Shown: piece after piece, positions 43,654 to 57,114 of the stretch
Numbering within the stretch: position 1 is the first letter of the stretch
Layout: the number at the start of each line of letters is the position of its first letter
Source: Gordionus sp. m RMFG-2023
Taxonomy: Eukaryota; Nematomorpha; Gordioida; Chordodea; Parachordodidae
Assembly: GCF_954871325.1 (NCBI RefSeq)
Contig: NC_088776.1
Coordinates: 22,492,508-22,556,507 of the forward strand
DNA: 64,000 nt
Direction of reading: 5' to 3'
Notes under the pieces: generated by a model
The model's database searches: none
What the model saw: the letters and a program-made list of their open reading frames with translations, nothing else
Told to the model about the DNA's origin: nothing
Made by a program: the position numbers and the translations under genes

Positions 43654-44621
43654 TTTCACATTTAATTAAATTAATCTCAAGATATTAAATTACCATAAAT
43701 ATTGTCAAAAATTTTATACTTATAAAATTGTGAATACTTTTCATTTAGAATTGATATTTAGTCTGAGCAACTTTAATAAAAAAATTTATTAATAAAAATG
43801 TAAAAAATTATAGAGTTACTTTTGACATGATAAAATTTCCATTTAAAGCTTTTCATGAGCATATTTCTGTGAGACATTTTTAGGACATTGAGCATCTTAT
43901 TAAAATACATCTGTGATTTAAATTTCAAATATCAAAGTTTATTAGTTTCAAAATTATTTAAGAAGAAATTACTTGCCGAGGAATAACACTTTCCCCGATC
44001 TCCCATACTCTTACAAGACAAACAAAACTCACGCCGACAAGACTAAATCACTTAAGAAGAAATTCAAATAGCTCAATGCGACTCGTTGGATATTTTGAAA
44101 TCCCTTTCTTTTTGTAGATATAATAATAAAAAGAAAATTTTTTTAGGACTGAAATAAGTGCGTGACATAATTTTTCAACTTAATAACCAAATATATATAA
44201 TTAGTCCATGTTTTAACGCCTCCATTGAACATTTGCATCTTTTTTAGTGTTGAAGAGCAAATATTTATGTCAGAACTGCAACAGCGAATTTGTGGTACCT
44301 GATACACTGATCTGGTTGCTAGTGTAATTGTTTTTTGCTTGTTGATGTTTTCCCTATACTTTTTCTTCCCATAGGTTTTTGTTTATTATTTCCTAATTTT
44401 GTATTCTTACTATTTTTGGTATCTGTCGATATCGTTTTAGTATTATTAAAAATGGTAGCACATCTTTGTTTTAAATATATAATGGATTTTCAAAAAAAAA
44501 TTTTATCGAAAAAAAATTATTTTAATATTCTTTCTAAAATTTGGCATGGACAGACAAGAGCAAAAGTGTGTTAAGCACGGAGGACGCAATAGCCTTTTAT
44601 TTGTAGTTTTCGATAAAAATA
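43654..44621. other. Downstream of the FOG-like gene; no gene supported
   Basis: One short open stretch on the plus strand, about 43968-44120 (RGITLSPISHTLTRQTK is its best part), looks composition-wise like coding sequence but has no family match that I know and no partner exons. Otherwise AT-rich. Confidence 0.35.
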
Positions 44622-47600
44622 TTACAAGTTTTCCTCTATTTTATTTTTATTACAATAATACAATTTGTGAGCTGTAAATGAGCTTTCTTTGATAAATTTA
44701 ATGTCGCATGTCTTACAGTAAGTACTCGCATCTTGATGGGAAAAGTCATGCCGAGTTGTTTGAGATGGATCAAACTTTGATTTATGAGAGTTGTCGATGT
44801 CCTCTTAATTATATGAAAAATTGATATTATAAATTTTATAAGGTCAAGATAATCTGATACAATCATTTATCAAATGTTAAAATTAAAAATAAGATAACTC
44901 TTCAAATAACGTTTGAAATTTATAATCATTGAACATTTACTCGATCTTTAAAGATTGACTTGTCAGTAATAAGGTGAGGTTTATCAACACTTTAAAGATT
45001 TTAACGGTATGTATTAATTTGTAGATATTTTGCCTGTTTTTTTAATACCTTCCTATTTTATGCCAAATTATATTTCTGCAAATATATTATTTTTATTCAA
45101 GAGTTTTTTAAGATATAACGTTTTTCAAAAATAATTAAATAAATTTTATGATTTTTATTTATAAATATTATTGCTACTTTGCTTTGTTTATTTTTGACTT
45201 CTTTATAAAAACTCAAAGTTTAAAATGCTCTTCGGAATAAAAAAATCTTAGATATTTTCTAATCAAGATTTTTTAAATTCAGATTTTTTTGAGAATACTC
45301 AGTCAGAACTTTTAATCAAATTTATCTAAAATTCAAAATCTTTTTTTGTGAAAAATCTTTTATAAGTAAATCTTTTCTGATTTATGCATATAAAATCTTT
45401 TATTATGAAATCAGAAATTTTCTTAAAAAATATTTTGATCTTCTATAAAAAATAAATCTTCAATTTTTTAACCTATAAGAGTTCTTTTCAAACTTAAAAA
45501 ACTTTTTTAAAATTTCATTTATCAATCTTCAAAATTATTATTTGAATGATTAATATAGTGTTAGCTTAATAGTATGTTTAAAATATCCACAAATAATATA
45601 GATATATGAGTGAGATTTTCTGTTTAAAAAAGGAAATTTGATAAACCCCATCTTACTATTTATAGATATGACATTTGGGCACTGAAGGTTTAAGAGCAAA
45701 AATATCTCTATAAACCCTAAATAAATACATATTAAAAATTATAAGGTGTCTAATCTAGGTAAGGCCAACTAAGATCTTAGTTTTTAAATCGCATTTGAAA
45801 ACAAAATGGAATCTAGTTATTTTATCTCCCAAAATCGGTCTGGACGGTCTAAACCAGTCAGCTTGGTCATCACTAATTACATCAATGGATTATATAATAT
45901 ATACCATTAGAATCCCGAGACCTGAATTTTAATTTGGGTTTCGTTACATTCATCTGGGAGATAGAGGAGTTAAGATAAGAACAATTTAATAATTGAGCTA
46001 TTTTATTCTTCTGTAATAGTACATTTGGTTCTTTTTTGCAATAATATTTAGCATGCGCATTCAAATTTGCTTTCACTTTAAATGTAAGAAAACATCTTAG
46101 GCATCTATAGAGGTTTATCTTTTTTTCCTGATGTAAAACTTGGGTTTTAATAGTTGATTCCTTTGGCTTTTGAACCAACCACGGTATGTTATCGTTTTGC
46201 ATATTAAGTTTTTTTGATTTTAAAAAATTATCCTCCAAATTTAGGTAATCTTGAAGTGACCATAGTTTATGAGGGTGATAATATTGATATAAATAATTCG
46301 AGCTGCAATTTTGATATAAAGGAGCGAATGTTGATATAGGATAAGAAGATATCGTTGATGGCCTTAGATATTTGAAATGAGGAATATGTAGAGTATGGGT
46401 AAAGAAGGGGTTTAAGTTAATAATATTTGATATTGGCTGGGCAAATTTACGTTTAATGAATTTGAAAGGTTCGTTTCCATCTTTTAAATTGGAAAAGGAA
46501 TCGATACTTTTGACTTCGTACGAGTCATTTAAAGAGGATTCAATATTAGCCTGATAACTTTTTGAAACCACATTATCTGTTCGAAGTTCGGGACTTAATT
46601 TCTTTTTATTTATATCTGAAAATGAAGAAATGTTTTTAATATTTATCAGTGACCTGCAGATATCTCAATTTCAGGCCAGGCCCGCATTTGAAAAACAAAT
46701 TATTTTCAAGCTCGGCGCAGGATTTTATTAAAAAAGTTGTTGCCCGCCCGGTTTTTTTTATTATTGATTATTTTTTGGACCCGGCCTGAAATTTTTAAAT
46801 TTTTGTAATTTAAATATTTTTGCAAATTGCATCAACCGAAAATTAAAAATATGATAGTAAATGAATATTAAACGCTTCATTATACGATTTTTTAACTGAT
46901 TAATTTATATAATTTAGTTGTTTTTTTAAATCGGCCCAGCCCGTATTTTCAATTATTAGGCCTAGCTAGGATTGTTAAGATCATACTATTTTTACCGGGT
47001 TACAGGCAGGGTTCCGGACCGAACTTGCAGGCCTCCAATATATATAGCAAATATAAATATATAACAAATCATTTTAATCGATAGGTGGACTCAAAGTTCA
47101 AACCTAACCTTATTATCAATCCACAGCGGCTTCTACATCCTCCCCAACACCTCCTCGATTTTTTTGGTTAATAATATTTACCGCCAATTAGATTACCGAA
47201 TTAACCGATATTTACAATTTTTGATTTGATAGGCACTGCCAGATATATTTTTTTATTTTCAATAATACCTACTTAATTTTTAATTTAAATTAACGAAATC
47301 ATGTGGTCAAGTCAGATCTAAAGATCTAATATATCTCCCCCCCCCAAGGGCGACTACCAAGTTGACTTCAAAAAAAAATATGATCCTTACTGAAAACCCT
47401 CCCTTTGTCTTTTTAATGTAATAATTAGTTAAATATAAACAAAATACAATAAATAAAATTACAGGTTTATCTTATAAATGAGTATAGATTTGTAAAAACA
47501 CAACAATTATTATAGGTTGAATTAAGAAATATATTTAACTAATTAATATTTCTCTACCCTAATAGTTCTGTTCACCAATTAAATTTTTCTCCTCAAACTT

Positions 47601-50497
47601 TATAAAATCTACACTTTTCAAATGAACTAAAAGAATTCTTTCTTAGGAAAAAATGCAAATAAAAACTTTTAAATACAATTATGGCTTGGGAACCCTTCTA
47701 AAAAGTAGTTGATTCCAATTTTTAAAGTATAACATAGAAATAAAAGCAAGGTTGTGTATTTGACCGGTCAAAATTAAATAAATGTTTTTTAAGACAATAT
47801 TAACTTTATTTTATATATAATAGTAAAAAATGAATATATTTAATATTAAATTATATTTCTAAATTCCCCAAACCGACCGATTTCTTTCTAAAAATGAAAT
47901 ATAATTTGGAATTGTTAGTAAGATATTAGACTCTTCTCTTAATTTTCAAGGTGGGCAAAGCCCATTTCAACAACTTAAAGCCGAAATCCGATTATTTTTT
48001 TTATGAAATTTACTGCTTTCCACATATTTTGGCTATTAAGTATACCATCGCTTTTACTACTGAAATTTATGAAATCACTTAAAATATTTTGATTATCATC
48101 ACATTGTAAATTGTCTAATTGTTGTATTATACCACATGCTTCATCAAGCTCAATACTAGTAAGATGCTCCACTTATGGGAATTCAATAAATAATCAGCAG
48201 TGTGAGCATATGTATTTGGATCGTTCTTTCTTTTTCAAACGTATCATTTGTATATTTTCTTCTATAAAAGCATGGCATGATTGAATTATGTGTCCAAATT
48301 AGGCATCTCGTTTTTTAAGTGGGCTAATTTATCCCTTTGCAATTTCAACAATAAGATAGCTAAATGTTAAAGTATAGTTTAAAATTTTCATCCAAATATT
48401 TCTTCATCTAATGTATTATATTGGTATTTTCTTTCGGAAAAATATCCAATTTCTTCAGCAGCTGCTTTCAAAGCTTTTTGTGATGCCCATCTTCTTTAGA
48501 TAATTGTATATAATGCAATATAAATTGGCAGTTAGTAATTTTCTCAAATCATGCTTTAGCAAATTATATATTGAAATCCAATCAACTTAATAATAAGAAA
48601 AATTCTTTTATTTCTTAAATGAAATTCTAATATTTTAATATGAAAATCCTATATTTTAATATTAAATTATAATTAAATCGATGCCTTGATGATATAAATA
48701 TATTTTAAAATATGCAACATATTAGATTGATAAACAGGCTTTAAATACATATTAGTTAATTAAATCAACATATTTATTCATCAATAATAATTTAGAGTAT
48801 TTGACCAGGTCAGTTTGACCGGACAATTGACCGACTTGACAACCCTGAATAAAAATATGGAGACTGGGGTTAGTCGAATCGATTTTTACAAAATTGGCTA
48901 TAGCTCCTAGTTTTTTTAGATAATAATAAATAATATATGATTAGATACCTAAAACTATACTCTATAAAGGTGCCTTATAAAAAATTTTAAGAATTTAATC
49001 ATTTTTTTTTATTTTTTGTAAAAGTGAAAATTTAGTCCAACAAGCCCTAATAGCTGGGTAAGACAAACCACTTCAAGGGGCTTATTTAACCATTAGATTT
49101 TTGAGTAATAAATTGAAAGCATTTTTATTTATTAATAATGATACATATGGAATAATTTTATTGTTTTTTTATTCAAAATATCATAATACTTATAAATTGA
49201 AACTAATTATATATAAAAATTGAAACTTAATATTGGTTAATTTAATAAACATTATGAACATAAAAAAATAAGGATCTTAAGGAGAGATTATGATTTCTTA
49301 GCATAAATCCTAAATACCAATCATAAAACAGCCATAAAATTGCCTTTTTAAGATTTTAAAATTTTTTTCATTATTAAATGGCATAATTGACGTGTATGGT
49401 TTAGCAAGCCCCGTTAGCTCTGAATTGACAAATTATGATTGAAATAATATCTAGATATAATAAATACTCATGAAACTTTCCCAAATTATAAAAGAGTGTT
49501 TAAACTTTGCTTTAAAATTTAATTTACATATGAATGATTATATATTTTAAAAATTAAAATTCTGTCATGTAAAAATCATTTGAAAATTTCATCAAAATTT
49601 TATTAAATAAAATTTTTAATAATTAAATATTTCAAAAGATTTTTAATAATTAAATATTTCAAAAGATTTTTTGTCTATAACTAATAAAAACTCTATTAGG
49701 ATAAAATTTTAATTTTCTGGTGCATTTAATTTTAAAATGAGATTAAGTGGTTTGCCAAGCCGGGGTTTACCTAACCCCAGTCTCCCCTAATATATTGTAG
49801 CAATTAAGTTTATCAAAAATTACTCTTCTCAGGACTAAAGAATCAATAGTCTAATTTGTTTTTATCCCCATGAGTATTTTACTGAAGTGATCCTGCATAT
49901 TACCCCTTAATCCTCTGAAAATTTTGCTAACGATTCTGCGTTACCCGCCTTAGTAGGCTGTACCCTTACGATTTGCGAATTATATGTTTAAAAAAAATAC
50001 AAACTGTTTAACCGTGGACATTGTTAAAGAAACCTTTTCTATTTTATTTTTTTAATGTATTTTTAAAGATGTATTAATATTTACTTTTATTGCAATAATG
50101 CTTTTGATGGCACATTAAATTTCCTAAATGGCGGAATTGGATGCGGCAATCACTACAAATAAAATCTTTATAAAAAAAACATTAAAAGAATTGACATTAG
50201 ATGCAAATTTTGTTTGTATATTATATAGTTATTAAATGCATAAGTTTCTTATATTGTAAAAAGGAAAATTGAATTCATTTACTTACTAGATAATTTTTGA
50301 ATATTTTCTTCATTTATGACTTTATTTTTATATGTAGTAATATTTCTAACATTTTTATTATCTCTACCATAAGAAAATATTTTATTCCACTTCTTACTAT
50401 AGACTAGATTTAAGTAATATTTGTATCGTTTCGTAATCTTGGCATGCCTAAATTTTGAATATTTTCTGACAATTTTTGTGACAAGATGTTTAACCAT
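44622..50497 (-). CDS. FOG/ZFPM-like (U-shaped) zinc-finger protein, three C2HC fingers, 394 aa model
   Basis: FOG proteins are nuclear cofactors that bind GATA factors through C2HC fingers (family knowledge). Exons: 50497-50287, 50165-50085, 46615-45905, 44803-44622; 1185 bases, phases agree at each junction. Finger 1 is CSDCRIQF...HQKHYC (Cys74, Cys77, His90, Cys95). Finger 2 is CLRCFLTF...HAKYYC (268, 271, 284, 289). Finger 3 is CKTCDIKF...HKLYYC (364, 367, 380, 385). All have C-x2-C-x12-H-x4-C spacing with Tyr before the last Cys, the FOG type. The last finger ends nine residues from the stop, as in FOG proteins, whose final finger is close to the C-terminus. Known FOGs are longer with more fingers, so upstream exons may exist beyond 50497. 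The 3.5 kb intron 46616-50084 is full of transposons. Confidence 0.8.
46647..47036. mobile_element. GC-patterned hAT-like MITE (~390 bp)
   Basis: Left end cagtgacctgcagatatctc, right end gaacttgcaggcctcca; sub-terminal ggccaggcccgc, gcccgcccgg, acccggcctg and cgggttacaggcagggttcc. Related to 39241-39530. Lies in the large FOG-like intron. Confidence 0.6.
47220..47402 (-). repeat. Second copy of the MITE-SINE composite (tail part)
   Basis: About 47230 has gataggcactgcc, then aatacctactt. From 47294 it follows the SINE tail seen at 41297-41390 (atcatgtggtc; ctccccc...caagg; accaagttgactt; a-run). The tRNA-like head with A and B boxes is missing. Confidence 0.5.
47747..48847 (-). mobile_element. 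hAT element with transposase remnant (1101 bp)
   Basis: Starts caaggttgtgtatttgacc and ends ccgacttgacaaccctg; duplication aataaaag (47739-47746) versus aataaaaa (48848-48855), 7 of 8. The minus strand around 48240-47980 encodes NDPNTYAHTADYLLNSHK and a further 65-codon stretch (ACGIIQQLDNLQCDD), resembling the C-terminal half of hAT transposases, with frame change between them. Remnants of the same ends occur near 7370-7455. Confidence 0.7.
48859..49785. mobile_element. MITE with ggagactggggttag inverted ends (927 bp)
   Basis: A perfect 15-bp inverted repeat at 48859-48873 and 49771-49785. Sub-terminal patches aagacaaaccacttcaag and taagtggtttgcc are also inverted copies. No coding potential. 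hAT-like by its end style; target duplication uncertain. Confidence 0.65.
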
Positions 50498-51700
50498 CTT
50501 ATTGAATGTAATATATTAGGAATTTCTAAAAATAATTATAATATATAATTTTATTTAGTATAAAGTAAGATAGTAAATTCAATTAATAATAGTTTGCATA
50601 AAATTTAAAAATTATTCAAAAAAAAATCTCAAAGTTATTCATTTTTTAGAGAATAGAAGATTTGACGTTAAAATAAATATATTATGATTATGAATAATCT
50701 TTTTTTTATTTTTTATTTTATTATCTAATCTTTCACATAAATTTTTTTATTTTTTTATCATTTAAATTTTTTTTCTCTAGTAAACATTTAACATTATACA
50801 TAATATATCTGATAAATAAAACGAAATGAAATAGTAGTTACTATTATCCACTAGATATGTTGAAATTGATAAGATAAACTGTTAAGATTAAAATCAAAAT
50901 ACAGAAAAAATTAAAATATTATCCATTTTTTCTAATCTTGTGTTATCTTTTTAAAATAAATATAAAGTTTAATAAAAATTTGAAGCCTATCAAACAAAAA
51001 AAATAAATATAGTTTATAAATTACAACAAATAATTGATAGATTTTTTTGTTAAATTATAAACTTTACATATGAAGGTATGCTAATTAGTTTTAGATCTAG
51101 GTCATAAAGTTTTCTAACCTACCTAGACCGTAAATTGTACAATGGTACTAACCTATTGGTTGTGGTTCGATATTATTTATCCTAATTTCTAATACAGTCT
51201 AGGTTTCCCTCAATAAAAGAAATAACTACTCTATCTCACAATAATCCTTTTTATCCTAGAGTATTTCCTTTTAATTTTATAATTGGATGAGGATGAGTCC
51301 TGTAAATTTTTAGGCGCAAAGGCATGGTTGCTCTAGTTCAGATTATATGGCTAAAATAAGTTTCTTTATAATTTATAGTAAACTAGAAACCCATTTTAAA
51401 ATTCCCAATAATCCATTCCGAAATTGGTATAACAGAAGTGCAAGTAATTTATATACATTGTTTCAAAAATTGTTATGATTCATTTTAGAGAGTTTATTTA
51501 TTGTTTACATTTATCAATTTTTTGTTAAAATATTGTTTGAACAGAGCTAAAACCGGAACCAGAACGTGAAACCATTGAAACGGCGTCAAATTTAAGAAAC
51601 AAAGCCCAGATCCAGCTTTAAAAAAAAAATCAGAATCATTTTTTAAAAATATTCAAATCTAGAACCAGAAGTCTTTTTAGTTCCGGTTCCAAACTTACTC
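50498..51700. other. Upstream of FOG-like gene, AT-rich
   Basis: No further C2HC-finger exon found on the minus strand by eye. 51545-51695 carries ccggaaccagaac and gttccggttcc patches in inverted orientation, probably a MITE of about 150 bp. A related ggaatc...aaccagaacc...ggtccgggtcc stretch is at 55525-55650. Confidence 0.35.
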
Positions 51701-51702
51701 CT

Positions 51703-51776
51703 CATTCATAGTTAGCGCATTCGCAGCGAATTATATAATTGAATACTTCGCCACTAATTCGCGCTAACTGTGAATG
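51703..51776. repeat. Short palindromic MITE (74 bp)
   Basis: cattcatagttagcgcattc at one end and gaattcgcgctaactgtgaatg-type inverse at the other; folds into one hairpin around ttatataatt. Family shared with 27683-27771. Confidence 0.6.
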
Positions 51777-54700
51777 CAGGGTCAGGTGAAATATAATTTC
51801 CAATTAATTCATCAATAAATATGACCCATAATATTCCTCACTTACAAAAAATATTATAATATTTTTCACTTTGTATTTTTCACTTGTATAGAAAAATGGT
51901 AAAAAGGCGTGGTATGGGGAGGGGTGGGGGAATAAAAAAATGGATTGTTAAACTGGGAAAGCGAAATAAAAATGTAAAAATATCAGATAAGATATAATTT
52001 GTTTTTTTTTAATATTTTGTCCAAACCTTGCTTTTATTTTGAATAAAATCTATTTATTTAAAATGGTCAAAAAGACGATTATGTTTTTATATTCTATATT
52101 GTCTGTTGTTTATATTATACCTTGCTTTATACTATATGGGGGAGACGCCATAGCGCTATAAAAAAATAAGTCAAATATCATCATAATTTCTAAAAAATGA
52201 AACCAGACGGTCTTTATATTAGTGTACAAAGGTTTGTTTAATTGTGTGATTCGGGTAAATAAATATGGGAATAATATAATTATAGTGAAGTGAGAACTTA
52301 ATGTTAAATAGTTTGGCAATAAATTTTTTGCAAGCAAAATATTTTAAAAATTAAAAAATAATACATTGTTTAAACTAGACCTTTTTTAAGATAGGGATTT
52401 TTTTTAAATCAGATATTTCGATCTTATTCTTTCTTACGCTAATAATACTAGATCTTTCATTTTTAATATTGGATTATAAGCAGCTTAGAAGTTTGAACAG
52501 AACCCATATCAAAACTAAAAAAAAATTGAAAGTCAATTGACAAATAAATATAATCTAATTTTTTTATTTGCATTGTCTTATGGGAGATAAATTCCCTATG
52601 CGGAAACCACATTTTAGGCGACTTAATAATTAAATTTAGCTGGCTTTCTAATTATTTCATAATTCCATTAATTGTACACATATACTCTAAGCATTTTCCT
52701 GTCACAATCTTTCACCCTGACTCATATATTTGGAATTTAACATACCCTTTGAGACAATTCCAATAAGGTTTCTTTATTGTTTCTTATAAACAAAGATTTT
52801 ATGTTTGAATATTCCAAAACAAATCGTAATTAATCTTTGAAAATAAAGTTGCCAATTTTGTATTTATTTTAGTCTTTTTTTGATTTTAACGGCAGAGTGG
52901 GGAATTTTTTTTTGGCCTTAGGAATTAAAAAATATATAAAACTTTTATTAAATAATGTTATGTGCTTTATGGATGCATCGCATCCATATTTTATTGCATC
53001 TGCTTTTGAAATAATCTTATCAATTTTAGAATTTCACTTAGTCATTATTTCATTATTCATCTACTAAGGCTCTCATTCACATTCAATATTTATAAAATTT
53101 ACATTTTTATATAGTTTATATAAAGGTGACCAGAGCCAATGAGATGAATTTTGTAAGCGGTTAAATCTAGAAGCACTGACTCGAGTAAAACATTTAACGG
53201 TAGGGGTCTCATTTTGTAAAAGAAATAAAATAAATGTTAATATTTAAAGTTTTTTTAATTTAAATTTTAGTTACATAAAAAAAAATTGGCACGTCAGAAC
53301 AAGTCAGGGTAAGTTGGAACACTAACCAGAGCACATTGGAACTCTCATGTTTAATTTAAAATTATCTTACACAAATTTTATATTTAATAACGAATATATT
53401 GAATTTATTAAGTTATCTATTTTCTACATTATATAAAAATTCAATTTTATATTTTTATTTTAGAATTAAAAAATTAAAAAATTATAAAAGTTATATCTAA
53501 TTTATTAAGGAGCTAAATAATCTCTAGATACATATTAAAATTTGATTGTTAATCATTTTTTTAGAATTAAAAAATAAAATTGTACAGGTCGTATCAATCT
53601 AACTAATAAATTTTTTTTATTATAAATCAATTATTTTAAAATTAAAAAATTAGACAGGTTGTAAAAATATAAAATTATAGAATCCAATTTGTGTATTTTA
53701 TATGATAATCTATTAAGTAATATTATAATAATAAATGATCCAATAGATTATAAAATATTAAAATTAAAATTAAATGTTTATATTATATATTATATATATA
53801 GTCAAAGGATCTGGCACAAGCGTAATCAGGATCTTCCTGGGGAAGGGGGCTCTTAGGTTGGGTTTTCCCCATAAATTTTATTGGAGATATTTAAGATTAC
53901 CTAATGCAGGCCCTGGCTATTTTACTTTTTTATTTTTCAATTTTGAATTATACTCATTATTTTAAAATATTAATAACTTTAGCTTATTTTTATTTCAACT
54001 TATCGTTTATAGTGATATATTATATATATTTTTGGGAGCAGAAGGATGGGGGTGGGGGCTGAAGGAATGAATTATTTATTAACTTAAAATTATAAATTTC
54101 TAATAGTTAAAGGGGGATTTTCCCTTGCCACCTCCCCTGGTTAGGCCTAAGTCATTACGATATACACATAGAATTCAGAAAATATATAAATTAAATATAA
54201 TTATAATATAAGTTACATGCTTGCAGTGCTATCCTCTATACCGATTATTTATGATTGGCATGTAAATGTCCCAACGTTTCCTGTTTAAACCTACCCTTAT
54301 TCTTCATTTTTGTCAAAAATTAATATAAAAAATAATATCATGATTTTCGCTAGAGAAGGGTTGTACCCTTCAATTTGATAATATCTCAGTTTAATTGGGA
54401 GATAAAGGAAAAAATGTTACACAAAAATTTAGGGTAAATAACATGTTATAATAAGATCATTAGTATCTGGTATAGAGATAAAAAAATTGTCACACATTCG
54501 TATTATATATTGTAATCAAATTTCATTCACTAATTCTTAATATTTATCAAATAAAATATAGTGTTCTGACATGCCCCTTTTCGTCTCGTTCTGGTCTCTT
54601 CTACAAGAATCAAAAACGAGTTGTTAAAATGGCACTAACCTTTATTTGTACGGCCCGTGTTAGAGGACCCTGCATGTACTAACTAAAAATGATTATCAAT

Positions 54701-57106
54701 TAATTTTGATTTGATTCATTGTATCAGTCACCATTATAAAATATGCTATTTGAAAATGCACAACTGCTCAAGTTAGCGTAAATATTATCAACCCAACAAT
54801 ATATTCGTTTATCTTAAAGTTATAATTTGACATAAGAGAATCTTAACTGATCGGTTCAATAAATAATTTTAATCTAAATAACTATTTATAATATTAAAGT
54901 TAATAAAAATATTAAATACCAGGGATCTAGAGTGAATTGAAACTTTATACCAGAATACAATACATATTTGGTTTTCCAAAATGTAATCTGGGTGTCACCT
55001 TCATACTAAATCACCAAAAGAAGCGAACCGAACTTATATAATTTTCCGAAAACTTAAAGCCGTTATGTTATATATATATATTGTATTGTTATTTAAGACC
55101 ATTACAGTTGATAAGTTTGACACAATTCATATTGAGTTTTTATTATTTTTACTGTAATTTTTTAAATTTAGATCGATTTTTATATAATATTTAAATATTT
55201 TGATTTTTTGCTTGATTATATTTAAATTTGGATATTAATTACTAGTAAAATTTTAATGATAAAATAATTTTCTTATAATGCAAATTTTATCATTGGTTGA
55301 CTAAAATATGCATTACAATTTACAAATATCAAATCTTATTTTATTAAATATTGTGGACCTGCACAAATTATTTATACTCTCTATTTTTATTGATTAATTC
55401 GAAATATTTATTACATTTCATTATAGTGGGTATTGTCTATTGTATATTTCGCCTATAAAATAAATCACGTTTTGTTTGTCTTTCTATATTTTTATTTAAG
55501 AGAAATTTTAAAAATTTCAAAACTGGGAAAACCCGGAATCTTTTAAAATTTAAGTATAAACCGTAACCAATCGTTACATTTTTAATTTTTCGCCTCTAAA
55601 CAGTAATCGAACCAGAACCTTTATAGATAACGGTCCGGGTCCTAGGTAAATACTGTTTAGTTGTTATATTTTATAAATTATGTATACATTTATATGTGAA
55701 ATATAATAATGAAAACGGCATTATTATATATAAGTTTTAGTGATAAATCTAAAAAAAAAGTGTTTATCTATATCATATTCTACAAGTTCAAACCTATTTG
55801 ATATCATTATTTCATTTATAATAATATAAATAAATATTAAGATAATATTTCCAAAAAATTTTTATCTTTAAAATCTTAAACTTGTAAGTGTTTTTTGGTA
55901 AACTATTTGACTTTGGGCAATAAATAAATAAAAATTATTTCAAGGTTAATTTGACTGGGACAAACCAATATATAATAATAATATTTTTACCATTTTAATA
56001 GATCTCTGATAATTGTTAGTGAATTGCTTATGCCATCAAATTGTCGGCCTAGCCTCTCATGTTTTTTTTTGTTTTTGCTCGGACTGTTTTCTTAATATTC
56101 TAAATTAATACCAAAAAATATTTTGAAGAAGTTGCTTGGCCCGGCTCGAATAAACAAAAAATAGGGCCACGCTTCGCTGTTCTCTTAGACAGTTTAAATT
56201 AAACAGAAAGTTTCCCAATAATAAGAAATTTATTATTTTATCTGATATTTATTATGAGAATATGAGAATATGACTTTGAAAGGACTTTAAAACTTTGGTT
56301 CACAATCACGATTTTTATTTATCCTAAATTATCAGGGTTCATAATAGAAACTACTATTTAGTTAATGTATGATATCTTATCTTATAATCTAAATTCAAAT
56401 TTAATAAAATAAAAACAACTATTTTCTTCATTTCAAAAAATAAATGAATTTTTTTTTTTATCTTAATCAATTATTTCTTTTTACTTTTTTAAAAAATATT
56501 TTTTTTATCTCTTTATTAATAAGGTATTAAGAAATTAGTGACATTGGGTTGAATATTATTTATATTATGAATGATTATTTTTTTGATTTTTCAGAATTTA
56601 TTTAACTTAAAATAAAATTAAATAAGGATCGATTAGATAAAATATTTATTTTTTTACTTTTTTTTTTAAAAAAAAACTTTATTTAGATTGACAATTGTTT
56701 ACCAAAGAAACAAAAAAAAATATTTAAAGGAAGATTCTGAATTTGAACTATATGCATATTTAATATGCCCAGTTCATTCCAAATCAAGTTTTAAATCTTT
56801 TACTAATATCTTCTCAAATTATCCTTCGCCATGTCGTTATTTTTGTTTTATTTTCTATCTCTCCTTTTCCGCTTTACAGCCACCATCAGCGCTCCCATTT
56901 TTTCTCATTCGGTTTTTGGAATCCAAAATTTTTCATAGGAAAATAATAAAATCTAGCTGTTTTGATTAAATTAAGAAAGTTTCTCCGACTATTTTATGTA
57001 AGAATACATTTTCTAATTAGTGATTATCATTTAAAATATTTTTTCCCTTTTTTTATTTAGTGAAAGTTGGCCAGATTAGAAGCAGTGTTTCTAAGATTTG
57101 TGCAAA
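51777..57106. other. Long AT-rich intergenic region with scattered MITE-like ends
   Basis: No gene supported. Patches that look like element ends: 53805-53925 (ggatctggcacaagcg; ggccctggc), 54025-54150 (G-rich), 54560-54680, 55525-55650 and 56045-56175 (gcccggctcgaataa, like 39300). A 93-codon open stretch at 56688-56969 on the plus strand has no recognisable family. Confidence 0.35.
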
Positions 57107-57114
57107 TATTTAGT

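Noticed and set aside
43960-44060. Minus-strand Cys-rich stretch SCRREFCLSCK as another finger of the FOG-like gene
   Set aside because: Cys spacing does not fit C2HC fingers, and the gene already ends in a stop right after finger 3 at 44622, as expected for the family.
49915-49990. Minus-strand open stretch NSQIVRVQPTKAGNAESL as an extra FOG-like exon
   Set aside because: No usable acceptor, and including it would break the phase agreement between 50085 and 46615.
56688-56969. 93-codon plus-strand frame
   Set aside because: Preceded by an acceptor-like tttatttag, but no partner exons, no family and a Phe/Ser/Lys-rich tail typical of AT-rich noise.
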